Assembly (NCBI GenBank): GCA_946221765.1
Contig: CAMIMK010000054.1
Location: 1 to 13,509 of the forward strand
Reading direction: 5' to 3'
DNA from: an uncultured Rhodovulum sp.
GTDB lineage: Bacteria > Pseudomonadota > Alphaproteobacteria > Rhodobacterales > Rhodobacteraceae
DNA length: 13,509 nt
In this document: in pieces, positions 1 to 5,790 of the stretch
How the letters are laid out: every line of letters starts with the position of its first letter
How positions within the stretch are numbered: position 1 is the first letter of the stretch
The notes under the pieces: model-generated
Told to the model about the DNA's origin: nothing
Database searches by the model: none
The model's input: only the letters and a program-made list of their open reading frames with translations
Position numbers and translations under genes: made by a program

Positions 1-414
1 AACGATCCCCGCCGCATCGGTTGCCGCGGCCGCCGGCAGGGGCATCCGCAGATCGAGCAGCAGGCTGGCCATCGGATCGATCAGCCGGTCGATGGCATCG
101 TCCTCGCTGGCCTCCCCGCCCGCCTCGGCCGCCTCGGCCCCTGGGCTCGTGTCCTCCGCGGTGGCGGCTGGCGTGTCGGGGTCGGCTGCGTCCTGAGCGG
201 CCTCGGCCTTCGGATCCGCGTCCGGCTCGCCCGCTGGGGTATCCTCCCGCGCAGAGGCGGCCGAGGTCTCGTCCTTGCGGCGGGACGGGCTGCGCGGGGT
301 CGGAAGGGCCTTCAGCGTCGTCTCGAAGCTGTCGCGGTCCTCGGGGGGTTCCGGCGAAGATGCGGAGGGTTCAGCCAGCCGGCCAGAGATCGGCCCAAGG
401 TCCGGTACACGCAT
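1..414 (-). CDS. N-terminal part of a flagellar-locus protein, possibly hook-length control protein FliK (cut by window edge)
   Basis: Reading leftward from an ATG at 414-412, the frame stays open for 138 codons to the window edge, so the C-terminus is missing. A GGGAGA ribosome binding site lies about 8 bases upstream. The visible part starts MRVPDLGPISGRLAEP and is low in complexity, rich in Ala, Glu, Asp, Pro and Ser, with a more ordered stretch near residues 108-130 (DRLIDPMASLLLDLRMPLP). FliK proteins typically have a long disordered N-terminal half and a folded C-terminal domain, and this gene diverges from rod-binding and FlgN-like genes, so FliK is a reasonable guess. The diagnostic C-terminal domain is not in the window, so the name is inference. 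That the frame codes is supported by the ribosome binding site and codon use typical of the region. Confidence 0.65.
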   Translation of the reverse strand, partial: MRVPDLGPISGRLAEPSASSPEPPEDRDSFETTLKALPTPRSPSRRKDETSAASAREDTPAGEPDADPKAEAAQDAADPDTPAATAEDTSPGAEAAEAGGEASEDDAIDRLIDPMASLLLDLRMPLPAAAATDAAGIV

Positions 415-527
415 CCAAGGGTTCTCCCGACTTGCGATCGCTCAGCAGGAAATGCGCCCAAAGCCTTACGATTCCTTTACCCAAGCCAGTCATCACCGAG
501 GAGAGTTACCGGCCCCGGAGTGCACGG

Positions 528-839
528 ATGCAGATCCCTCCCCTTGCCGCCCGTCCCTTGTCCCAGAGCGCCACTCCCGGCACGGGCACTGCCGCCGCGG
601 AGAAGCCCGACCCGAGGGACGCCGCCGCGCTCAAGGCTGCCAAGGCCTTCGAGGCGAGTTTCCTGGAAGAGATGCTGAAGGACTCCGGCATCAACTCCAT
701 GCCCGACTCCTTCGGCGGCGGTGCCGGCGAGGAGGCCTTCGGCTCCTTCCTGACCAGCGAATACGCGAAGCTCCTGGCCGATCGTGGCGGCTTCGGCCTG
801 GCCGAGCGCGTCTACGCGATCCTGCGGCAGAAACCCTGA
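528..839 (+). CDS. Rod-binding protein (FlgJ N-terminal domain / CheL-like)
   Basis: A 103-residue protein matching the rod-binding domain of FlgJ without the muramidase domain, the single-domain form (often called CheL) usual in Alphaproteobacteria. In the family this domain caps or binds the growing flagellar rod in the periplasm. Residues about 36-102 carry the typical pattern: KAAKAFEASFLEEMLKDSG, then a Gly-rich loop (FGGGAGEEAFGSFL), then SEYAKLLADRGGFGLAERV. The reading frame is open far upstream (to base 21), but the start at 528 is preferred. It has a GGAG ribosome binding site 7 bases away, it gives the family's normal length, and the upstream residues are Arg/Pro-rich antisense of the leftward gene. 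It diverges from that gene and is followed by an FlgN-like gene 52 bases downstream, probably in one operon. Confidence 0.88.
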   Translation: MQIPPLAARPLSQSATPGTGTAAAEKPDPRDAAALKAAKAFEASFLEEMLKDSGINSMPDSFGGGAGEEAFGSFLTSEYAKLLADRGGFGLAERVYAILRQKP

Positions 840-891
840 TCGCGCCGCCACCCCTTTCAGACACAGCACGACGTTGCAGAAGGTGAACAGC

Positions 892-1257
892 ATGATATTC
901 GGACGCCTCTTCGGATCCTCCCGCCGCAGCCGCATCCTCAAGATCCTCGACGAGGAGCGGCAGATCCTGCTCGAGGGGCCGCTGTCCCGCCTGGAGCCGC
1001 TCGTTGCCCGGCGCGAGAAGGCCATCACCGAACTGACCGCTTCCGGGGCGAGCCTGCCGAAGGAGTTCCTCGTCGCACTGCGCGAGAAGGTCGCCCACAA
1101 CCAGAGCCTGCTCGCGGCCAGCCTCGACGGCATCCGCAGCGCCCGCGCGCAGCTCGAGGCGATCGCGGCGACAGCGATGGAGCTCGGGACCTACACCGTC
1201 GACGGCGCCCCCGGACCCGCCCCGCTGGTACGGGTCACCCGCGACCAGCGCGCGTGA
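892..1257 (+). CDS. FlgN-like flagellar export chaperone
   Basis: A 121-residue, mostly helical protein. Residues about 14-98 form a long heptad-like stretch (ILKILDEERQILLEGPLSRL, then LVARREKAITEL, then VAHNQSLLAASLDGIRSAR) as expected for the helical hairpin of FlgN, the cytoplasmic chaperone of hook-filament junction proteins FlgK and FlgL. Sequence conservation in this family is low, so the call rests on length, the helical pattern and the position directly after the rod-binding gene. The start is fixed by an AGAAGGTG ribosome binding site about 7 bases upstream of ATG 892. An in-frame start at 784 would overlap the previous gene and is not used. The TGA stop overlaps the GTG of the next small ORF. 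Confidence 0.75.
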   Translation: MIFGRLFGSSRRSRILKILDEERQILLEGPLSRLEPLVARREKAITELTASGASLPKEFLVALREKVAHNQSLLAASLDGIRSARAQLEAIAATAMELGTYTVDGAPGPAPLVRVTRDQRA

Positions 1258-1523
1258 TCCTGACCCTCGCCGCCCTCGCCGCCCTGAGCTGCCCGGAGGT
1301 GGCACGGGAGCGCGACACGACGGCGGTCCTCTTCCTCGCGGCCTCGAGCCGGGGCGGGCCGGAACTGGCCCGCTCGCTCGACGCGCCCCTGCCCGAGGCG
1401 GGGGTGCTCCTCGACCGGATCCGCCTTCTCGACCGGCGTCTCGCGGACTGCGGCCCGGATGCGGTGACCCCGGGCGACGCAGGCCCGGCGCCGAAGGTCA
1501 GCGCCAGCCGCCCCGCGCCCTGA
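1254..1523 (+). CDS. Small hypothetical protein, possibly exported, coupled to the FlgN-like gene
   Basis: An 89-residue ORF whose GTG start overlaps the stop of the FlgN-like gene (GTGA at 1254-1257). No separate ribosome binding site is visible, which fits translational coupling. The first 13 residues (MILTLAALAALSC) are hydrophobic and could be a signal peptide or lipoprotein-like leader, but there is no charged N-terminus and no clear lipobox. The rest is Leu-, Ala- and Asp/Arg-rich without a motif I recognise. The last 26 bases overlap the convergent nadD gene. It would fill an otherwise empty 240-base gap in a compact flagellar operon, which favours a real gene, but in DNA this GC-rich chance ORFs of this size are common. 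Confidence 0.45.
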   Translation: MILTLAALAALSCPEVARERDTTAVLFLAASSRGGPELARSLDAPLPEAGVLLDRIRLLDRRLADCGPDAVTPGDAGPAPKVSASRPAP

Positions 1524-2097
1524 TCTCGGACGAGGACAGGTCCACCATCGGCCCGGTCAGCAGCGTCCAGGCCGGAGGCTGCATGTCGGCGAGCCCCCGG
1601 GCCGCACTCGGCTCCACCCGCGCAGCGGCGAAGCGCCGCGCTGCCGGCGCCAGACCCGCGGCGACCTGCTGGCCCGGGCGGCCGAGCACGCCCACGGGCA
1701 CCATTTCCATGATGTCCTGCCAGCGGTCCCAGTGGTGGAATCCGGTCAGGTTGTCCGCCCCCATCAGCCACAGGAAGTGCACGCCGGGATAATAGCCCTT
1801 CAGCCGGGCCAGCGTCTCGGCGGTGAAGCGGGTGCCGAGGCGCACCTCCAGATCCGTCACGCGCACCCGCGGCTCCCGGGCCAGCGCCCGGGCGGCCGCC
1901 ATCCGCCGCGGCAGGCTGGCCGGGGCCTCGGCCTTCAGCGGATTGCCGGGCGTGACGAGCCACCACACCTGATCGAGCCCGAAGGACCGCAGCGCCCAGC
2001 GGGTGATGTGCAGATGCCCGGCATGCGGCGGGTTGAACGACCCGCCGAGCAACCCGATGCGCTGTCCGGCGAAGGCGAGGGGACCATGGGGCAGCAA
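1498..2097 (-). CDS. nadD: Nicotinate-nucleotide adenylyltransferase NadD
   Basis: A 199-residue cytoplasmic enzyme that adenylates nicotinic acid mononucleotide to give deamido-NAD in NAD biosynthesis. The nucleotidyltransferase signature GGSFNPPHAGHLHI is at residues 18-31, with the catalytic HxGH as HAGH (25-28). WWLVTPGNPLK (45-55) and WLMGADNL follow, and the C-terminal nucleotide-binding motif appears as SSSEIRA near residue 188. The start is unusual: the frame is closed by a TGA at 2106-2104, and the only usual start codon before the signature that leaves a family-like N-terminus is TTG at 2097, with only a weak GGATG element upstream. The gene converges on the flagellar cluster, overlapping its last small ORF by 26 bases, and diverges from the OmpA-domain gene across a long gap. 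Identity is secure; the exact start is less so. Confidence 0.93.
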   Translation of the reverse strand: MLPHGPLAFAGQRIGLLGGSFNPPHAGHLHITRWALRSFGLDQVWWLVTPGNPLKAEAPASLPRRMAAARALAREPRVRVTDLEVRLGTRFTAETLARLKGYYPGVHFLWLMGADNLTGFHHWDRWQDIMEMVPVGVLGRPGQQVAAGLAPAARRFAAARVEPSAARGLADMQPPAWTLLTGPMVDLSSSEIRARGGWR

Positions 2098-2637
2098 GGC
2101 GGTTCATCCGGGCGCAGGAACAGGTGGACATCCACAGACAATCCCGCACCCAGCGCTGTCAATCGCCGGGTAGGATGTGACGGATCCTGACTTCAGGTGG
2201 CGGGGACGGCGCGGCCTTCCTGGCCGGGCCTTGCGTGGAGGCGGCTGCCCGCAGGCCATCCACCTCAGGGAGAACGGCAGACGCGACCATGCCGGCTCTC
2301 ACGCCGAAGACGTGCCGCCGGCGCGATGGACAATCGGTGGAGTGCTTTCGGTGAAGGAGGTGTCACGGGAGACGGGTTGGATCGGATCGGCAGGCCCGTT
2401 GGGCCCCGCCGCCACAGGACGTCGCGGTCCTGTGCGACGGCTGCGAATGCGGTCCAGGCCCACATTCCCGCCACGGCGGGATCGGCAAGATTCCGCCGAT
2501 CGTCTTCCGACACCTGTTGCTGTCCCGCCACTTGGATGGGGGTTGCGAAAGGAAGGGAGTTGGCAGATCGAAAATAGTTAACGTAAGGTTGATGAAAGGT
2601 TTGCGCTGAGAACGCAACAAAATGAGGCGAGTGGGAC
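2098..2637. other. 540-base intergenic region between divergent nadD and the OmpA-domain gene
   Basis: No convincing gene is present. The open frames here are Arg-, Pro- and Cys-rich and lack good starts. The region contains several inverted repeats (listed separately), a perfect anti-Shine-Dalgarno complement AAGGAGGTG at 2354-2362 with no credible ORF behind it, and a noticeably AT-richer patch at about 2540-2615 that probably holds the promoter of the OmpA-domain gene. There a TTGGCA at 2560-2565 resembles a -35 element, but no good -10 hexamer lies at the right distance. The 5' control region of leftward nadD must also lie in the left part. Confidence 0.7.
2393..2501. repeat. Cluster of four inverted repeats (potential stem-loops)
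   Basis: Four non-identical hairpins follow each other. GGCCC-GTT-GGGCC is at 2393-2405. CACAGGAC-GTCGCG-GTCCTGTG is at 2413-2434, with an 8-bp perfect stem and 6-base loop. CCCGCC-AC-GGCGGG is at 2467-2480. GATCGGC-AAGATTCC-GCCGATC is at 2480-2501, with a 7-bp perfect stem. None is followed by a T tract, so they are not obvious intrinsic terminators. They could be a structured leader or a small RNA gene, or simply a by-product of high GC content. Positions and pairing are read directly; function is unknown. Confidence 0.5.
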
Positions 2638-3657
2638 ATGCGACAGGCGTACGGGTTGATTGCCGTATTGCTGGCGACGACGGCTGTCGTCGCCATCGTT
2701 CTTCACAATACCAACCGGGCGGCAGAACATCGGAGCTTGCCACAGGCGGCACTGACGGAGGGCGCTGCTGGGCCAGCTGTCGCGCCCTCTCCGGCCCCGG
2801 CCTCCGAGGCTCCCATTGTCACGGCCGAACCGACGGCCAGTCCGGTTGCCGGGGAGATGCCCGCCCCCTCTGCTCCCCCCCAGGCCGAGATGGCAGATCT
2901 TCAGGCCGCCCTCGCCGAGCGGGAAGCGGAGCGCGACCGGCTGAGCGCGAGCCTCGGCGAGACCGAATCCGTGCTCGCCGCCCGCGATGCGCAGGTTCAG
3001 GAGATCGAGGCGCAGCTTGTCGCCCGAACGGCTGAAGTGCGCGTCCTGGAGGCCGAGATCGCCGTCCTGTCCGCGCGCTCGAGCTTCGAGGCGCAGCTCG
3101 ACCAGTCGCGCGCCAGTCGCGCGCTCTATCCGGTCGCCAGACCCGCAGCCGGAGGAACCGATGACAGCCTCGAGGCGGCGCTTATCGACCGCAAGGGTCC
3201 GCCCCCGAATCCCGAGGCCCTTACCACGGCAGCGTTGAGCGCGATGTCCGAAGCCGCGTCAGAGGCCGTCGAGAGCCCCCCGTCCCAGCCCCAGCCCACG
3301 GCAATGCCGTCGATCTTCGCCGCGATCCATTTCGAGACCGCCAGCGCCGATTTGACGCCGGGCGGCAGGGAGCGGGTCCGCGCGGCCGCGGCGGCCTTGA
3401 CCGGCGTGCCGATCGCGGGCGTGGACGTGGTGGGCTATACCGACACCGTCGGCTCGCGCGAGGCCAACCACCGTCTGGCGACGCGCCGGGCCGACAGCGT
3501 CGCGGTCGCCCTTGCCGAGGCGGGCCTGTCCCGCGAGCTGATCATTGCGAGCGGCCTCGGCGAAGAGGGGGCGCCGGTCGCAACCGCCCGCGGCGTGTCC
3601 GAACCCCTGAACCGCAGCGTCGAGATCGTGGTGCGCCCGGCATCGTCGCAGCCCTGA
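2638..3657 (+). CDS. Membrane-anchored, coiled-coil OmpA-domain protein
   Basis: A 339-residue envelope protein. Residues about 5-22 (YGLIAVLLATTAVVAIVL) form an N-terminal membrane anchor or uncleaved signal. A Pro/Ala-rich linker spans 34-82, a coiled coil about 84-150 (DLQAALAEREAERDRLSAS and following), a second flexible linker 165-222, and a C-terminal OmpA-like peptidoglycan-binding domain about 226-335. The domain shows VVGYTDTVGSREANHRLATR, with the diaminopimelate-binding Asp269 (GYTD) and Arg284 (RRADSV), then LNRSVEIVV near the end. The layout resembles proteins that tether the inner membrane to peptidoglycan. The start at 2638 has a GAGG element about 10 bases upstream; an ATG at 2622 is in another frame. 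It appears monocistronic, ends in a hairpin and converges on the next gene. The particular role is not known. Confidence 0.85.
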   Translation: MRQAYGLIAVLLATTAVVAIVLHNTNRAAEHRSLPQAALTEGAAGPAVAPSPAPASEAPIVTAEPTASPVAGEMPAPSAPPQAEMADLQAALAEREAERDRLSASLGETESVLAARDAQVQEIEAQLVARTAEVRVLEAEIAVLSARSSFEAQLDQSRASRALYPVARPAAGGTDDSLEAALIDRKGPPPNPEALTTAALSAMSEAASEAVESPPSQPQPTAMPSIFAAIHFETASADLTPGGRERVRAAAAALTGVPIAGVDVVGYTDTVGSREANHRLATRRADSVAVALAEAGLSRELIIASGLGEEGAPVATARGVSEPLNRSVEIVVRPASSQP

Positions 3658-3665
3658 CGGGAACA

Positions 3666-3691
3666 GGCCCGCGGCTGGACTGCCACGGGCC
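3666..3691. terminator. Possible bidirectional terminator hairpin between convergent genes
   Basis: The inverted repeat GGCCCG (3666-3671) and CGGGCC (3686-3691) continues inward as GGC/GCC after one C-A mismatch, giving a 9-pair stem with a 6-base loop. It lies 9 bases after the OmpA-domain stop and 28 bases from the stop of the convergent membrane protein gene. There is no T run on either side, so it may act only weakly or need Rho. Confidence 0.4.
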
Positions 3692-3718
3692 GGGACGGCA
3701 TTCCTGCGTGAGACAGAC

Positions 3719-4612
3719 CTAGCGCAGGCTTCGGAACGTGATGTTCCGGTCGCGGTGATCGCCGCCCATGACCGCGGCAAAATAACTGGCCGCCGCCGCC
3801 GACAGGAGCGTCGCCGCGATCAGGAAGGCCGAAATGACGCCGGCCACACGCGCGGCCTCTGCCGCCTCCACCGCCTGCGCGCGCGCCTCGGCAAGCTGGT
3901 CAAGCGCGCCCTGCACCCGGGCCTCGACCGCATCCGGCGTCGTGCCCGACTCGTTGGCCACGAGGGTCACGATGTAATTCCGGTCCGCATCGGAGACCGA
4001 GCCGCTCTGCAGGCTGCGGCCGAGGATGCCGGAGATTTCCGATCGCACCTCGGGATTGCCGAGCGCCGTGCCTTCGCCCCGCTGCATCAGGCCCGCGAAA
4101 TAGTCGGCATCCCCGGTCAGCGCCCCGGTCGCGCCCCCGGCAACCGACCCGACCGCGGTCGTCGCCGCACCGGCCGCGGCCGAGGCGCCGCGCACCACGG
4201 TCGAGACGCCGGTCGTCGCGAGCATGGCCCCGATCAGCGTCGCGACGGCCCAGACGACGAGGCCGTTGACGCCGTCGCGGGTGTCGGATTCATCCGGCGT
4301 GGCGTCGCCGGTCCGGCGCCGCATCCGCCCGGTCACGTAGCCCCCGGCGATGCTGCTGCTGATCACCACCCAGATGAACCAGAGCCCCGCCGCGATCGCC
4401 AGCCAGCGGAGCGACGTCCCCTCCCCCGCCTCGGGCGACACCATCGTCAGGCCGAAGGCGCCCCCGAAGGCGAAGAGCACGAAGGAGATCGCCGTGGTTA
4501 GGATCGCTCCCGCAAGGATCGCCGGCCAGTCGATGTAGGATCCCGGTTCGGTAACCACGGCAGCCGGGGCGCGCGGCGCGTCCAGCCTGCCGGTATTCGA
4601 GACATGTGCCAT
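3719..4612 (-). CDS. Four-TM membrane protein, PhnA-like family of unknown function
   Basis: A 297-residue protein with four predicted membrane segments, at about 28-54 (DWPAILAGAILTTAISFVLF), 68-92 (LRWLAIAAGLWFIWVVISSS), 116-138 (NGLVVWAVATLIGAMLATT) and 256-281. Between segments 3 and 4 is a long soluble part with an Ala/Gly-rich stretch, and about 228-256 is an Ala/Glu-rich helix (ARVQGALDQLAEARAQAVEA). It resembles alphaproteobacterial membrane proteins loosely annotated PhnA-like, though nothing here suggests a phosphonate role. The start is supported by a GAGGGGCGGG ribosome binding site just upstream. The gene begins 9 bases after the stop of a 24-residue membrane peptide, so the two almost certainly share a transcript. 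Function is not known; general envelope or stress physiology is a guess. Confidence 0.75.
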   Translation of the reverse strand: MAHVSNTGRLDAPRAPAAVVTEPGSYIDWPAILAGAILTTAISFVLFAFGGAFGLTMVSPEAGEGTSLRWLAIAAGLWFIWVVISSSIAGGYVTGRMRRRTGDATPDESDTRDGVNGLVVWAVATLIGAMLATTGVSTVVRGASAAAGAATTAVGSVAGGATGALTGDADYFAGLMQRGEGTALGNPEVRSEISGILGRSLQSGSVSDADRNYIVTLVANESGTTPDAVEARVQGALDQLAEARAQAVEAAEAARVAGVISAFLIAATLLSAAAASYFAAVMGGDHRDRNITFRSLR

Positions 4613-4621
4613 GCCCGCCCC

Positions 4622-4696
4622 TCAGCTGATGCCGACGAAGGACAGGACGGCCAGGACGATCACGACGAGACCGACCATATAGATGACGTTGTGCAT
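4622..4696 (-). CDS. 24-residue single-TM peptide upstream of the PhnA-like gene
   Basis: A complete small ORF, ATG at 4696 to TGA at 4622, encoding 24 residues that begin MHNVIYMVGLVVIVLAVLS and end FVGIS. Residues 5-22 are one continuous hydrophobic helix, so the peptide should insert in the inner membrane with almost no soluble part. A strong GGGAGAG ribosome binding site sits 7 bases upstream of the ATG. The next gene starts 9 bases after the stop with its own ribosome binding site. The good translation signal, lack of polar interruptions and tight linkage to another membrane protein make it credible despite its size. It could be a small subunit or regulator of the PhnA-like protein, which is inference. 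Such small hydrophobic peptides are often missed by gene finders. Confidence 0.72.
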   Translation of the reverse strand: MHNVIYMVGLVVIVLAVLSFVGIS

Positions 4697-4753
4697 GACG
4701 CTTCTCTCCCGCTGTTCCGGGGCGGTGCGCAACCTCGCCCCTTCGTACAGCAA

Positions 4754-4778
4754 AACCCGTTCTGCACCAGTTGGTTCC
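4754..4778 (-). promoter_or_regulatory. Candidate ECF-sigma (EcfG-like) promoter for the small peptide/PhnA-like pair
   Basis: On the minus strand a GGAAC (4778-4774) is followed after 16 bases by GGTT (4757-4754). The alphaproteobacterial general-stress consensus is GGAAC-N16/17-CGTT, so this matches at all but one position. The -10-like element lies 57 bases upstream of the ATG at 4696, a normal leader length. The motif is short enough to arise by chance, and EcfG is not universal in Rhodobacterales, so this is only a candidate. Confidence 0.35.
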
Positions 4779-4896
4779 CGGACATGCCCTCTGCCCTCCA
4801 GCCGGACCGGCCCTGACGGCGCGGCGGTTCGCGGTGCTGGCGCCCTCCGAGACCTGTGCGGTTGCGCTTGCAATCCGGGTCGTGAAGGCCCATTTT

Positions 4897-4910
4897 GCGC
4901 CCGCGGGCGC
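4897..4910. repeat. 14-bp perfect palindrome upstream of infA
   Basis: GCGCCCGCGGGCGC is a perfect palindrome located 45-58 bases before the infA ATG. It could be an operator half-dyad or a leader hairpin. It could also be chance, since it is made only of G and C in GC-rich DNA. No -10/-35 pair could be assigned with confidence in the 258-base gap between the divergent genes. Confidence 0.3.
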
Positions 4911-4954
4911 GTCTTGCGCGAACCCCGCCCGTTCGCAATTGCACTGGATCCCAT

Positions 4955-5173
4955 ATGGCCAAAGAAGAGCCTCTCGAATTCCCCGGGGTCGTGAAAGAGC
5001 TTCTGCCCAATGCCACGTTCCGGGTGGAACTCGAAAACGGCCACATGATCATCGCGCATACCGCCGGAAAGATGCGCAAGAACCGCATCCGGGTTCTGGC
5101 CGGTGACAAGGTTCAGGTGGCGATGACGCCCTATGACCTGACCAAGGGCCGCATCAACTACCGCTTCAAGTAA
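4955..5173 (+). CDS. infA: Translation initiation factor IF-1
   Basis: A 72-residue protein of exactly the family's usual length, forming a single S1-like OB fold that binds the ribosomal A site during initiation. It begins MAKEEPLEFPGVVKELLPN, continues with the conserved FRVELENGHMIIAHTAGKM (34 onward in part) and KNRIRVLAGDKVQV, and ends YDLTKGRINYRFK. The frame is open upstream, but ATG 4955 gives the conserved N-terminus. No strong Shine-Dalgarno sequence precedes it; the nearest candidate is a weak CTGGA. It heads a compact rightward cluster with maf (26 bases downstream) and a ribonuclease E/G gene. Confidence 0.97.
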   Translation: MAKEEPLEFPGVVKELLPNATFRVELENGHMIIAHTAGKMRKNRIRVLAGDKVQVAMTPYDLTKGRINYRFK

Positions 5174-5199
5174 GCGCGGGCGATCATGCCTGCCAACCG

Positions 5200-5790
5200 A
5201 TGACGAGCGGCACCCCGCGGGTGGCACCCCGCCTTGTGCTTGCCTCTGCGAGCCCGCGGCGGCTCGATCTTCTCGCCCAGGCCGGGCTTGTCCCCGGGCG
5301 CGTTGCCCCCGCCGATGTCGACGAGACCCCGCTCCCGCGCGAATTGCCACGTGCCTGTGCGCTCCGGCTGGCCCGGGCCAAGGCCGAGGCCGTTCCTGCC
5401 GCCCCTGACGAGATCGTGCTGGCCGCCGATACCATCGTCGCGGTCGGCCGCCGGATGCTCGGCAAGCCCTGCGACGCCGCCGAGGCCGCGACCTTCCTTG
5501 CCCTCCTGTCCGGGCGGCGGCACCGGGTGGTGACGGGCATCGCCCTGCGCGGGGCCGGTGGCCTCCGGCTGCGCGCGGTCGAGACCGCCGTCCGCTTCCG
5601 CCACCTCGATCCGGCCGAGATCGACGCCTATGTCGCGACCGGGGAATGGCGGGGCAAGGCCGGGGGCTACGGCATTCAGGGCCGGGCCGCCGCCTTCATC
5701 CCCTGGATCGGCGGCAGCCATGCGAATGTGGTGGGCCTGCCGCTGGTCGAGACCCTCGCCCTTCTGTCCAGCGCCGGGGTTCACCCATGA
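5200..5790 (+). CDS. maf: Maf-family nucleoside triphosphate pyrophosphatase (YhdE-like)
   Basis: A 196-residue cytoplasmic enzyme that hydrolyses non-canonical or excess nucleoside triphosphates to the monophosphate and pyrophosphate. Signatures in order: LVLASASPRRLDLLAQAG at 12-29, DVDET near 39-43, ADTIVAVGRRMLGKP with the catalytic Asp, LSGRRHRVVTG, then GEWRGKAGGYGIQGRAAAF and IGGSHANVVGLPLVET. The KAGGYGIQG form is that of the YhdE branch, which favours dTTP and UTP, rather than the YceF branch; that substrate assignment is from family knowledge. An upstream ATG at 5186 is out of frame. The TGA stop overlaps the ATG of the next gene (ATGA at 5787-5790), indicating translational coupling. 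Confidence 0.95.
   Translation: MTSGTPRVAPRLVLASASPRRLDLLAQAGLVPGRVAPADVDETPLPRELPRACALRLARAKAEAVPAAPDEIVLAADTIVAVGRRMLGKPCDAAEAATFLALLSGRRHRVVTGIALRGAGGLRLRAVETAVRFRHLDPAEIDAYVATGEWRGKAGGYGIQGRAAAFIPWIGGSHANVVGLPLVETLALLSSAGVHP

Noticed and set aside
2127..2136. DnaA-box-like ATCCACA
   Set aside because: It is a single imperfect match (7 of 9 to TTATCCACA) without further copies or an AT-rich unwinding element; not evidence of an origin.
2360..2375. Sequence resembling a parS centromere site (GTGTCACGGGAGAC)
   Set aside because: It matches the TGTTTCACGTGAAACA consensus at only 11 of 16 positions and has lost the symmetry ParB needs; no parAB or origin-associated genes are nearby.
2177..2581. 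Plus-strand open frames through the nadD/OmpA-domain gap
   Set aside because: They begin without a ribosome binding site, are dominated by Arg, Pro, Gly and Cys, and show no motif; overlapping minus-strand frames look equally random.
4947..4958. Adjacent GGATCC and CATATG at the infA start, resembling cloning sites
   Set aside because: Native genes on both sides are continuous and intact, and codon use and context are normal; coincidence is the simplest explanation.
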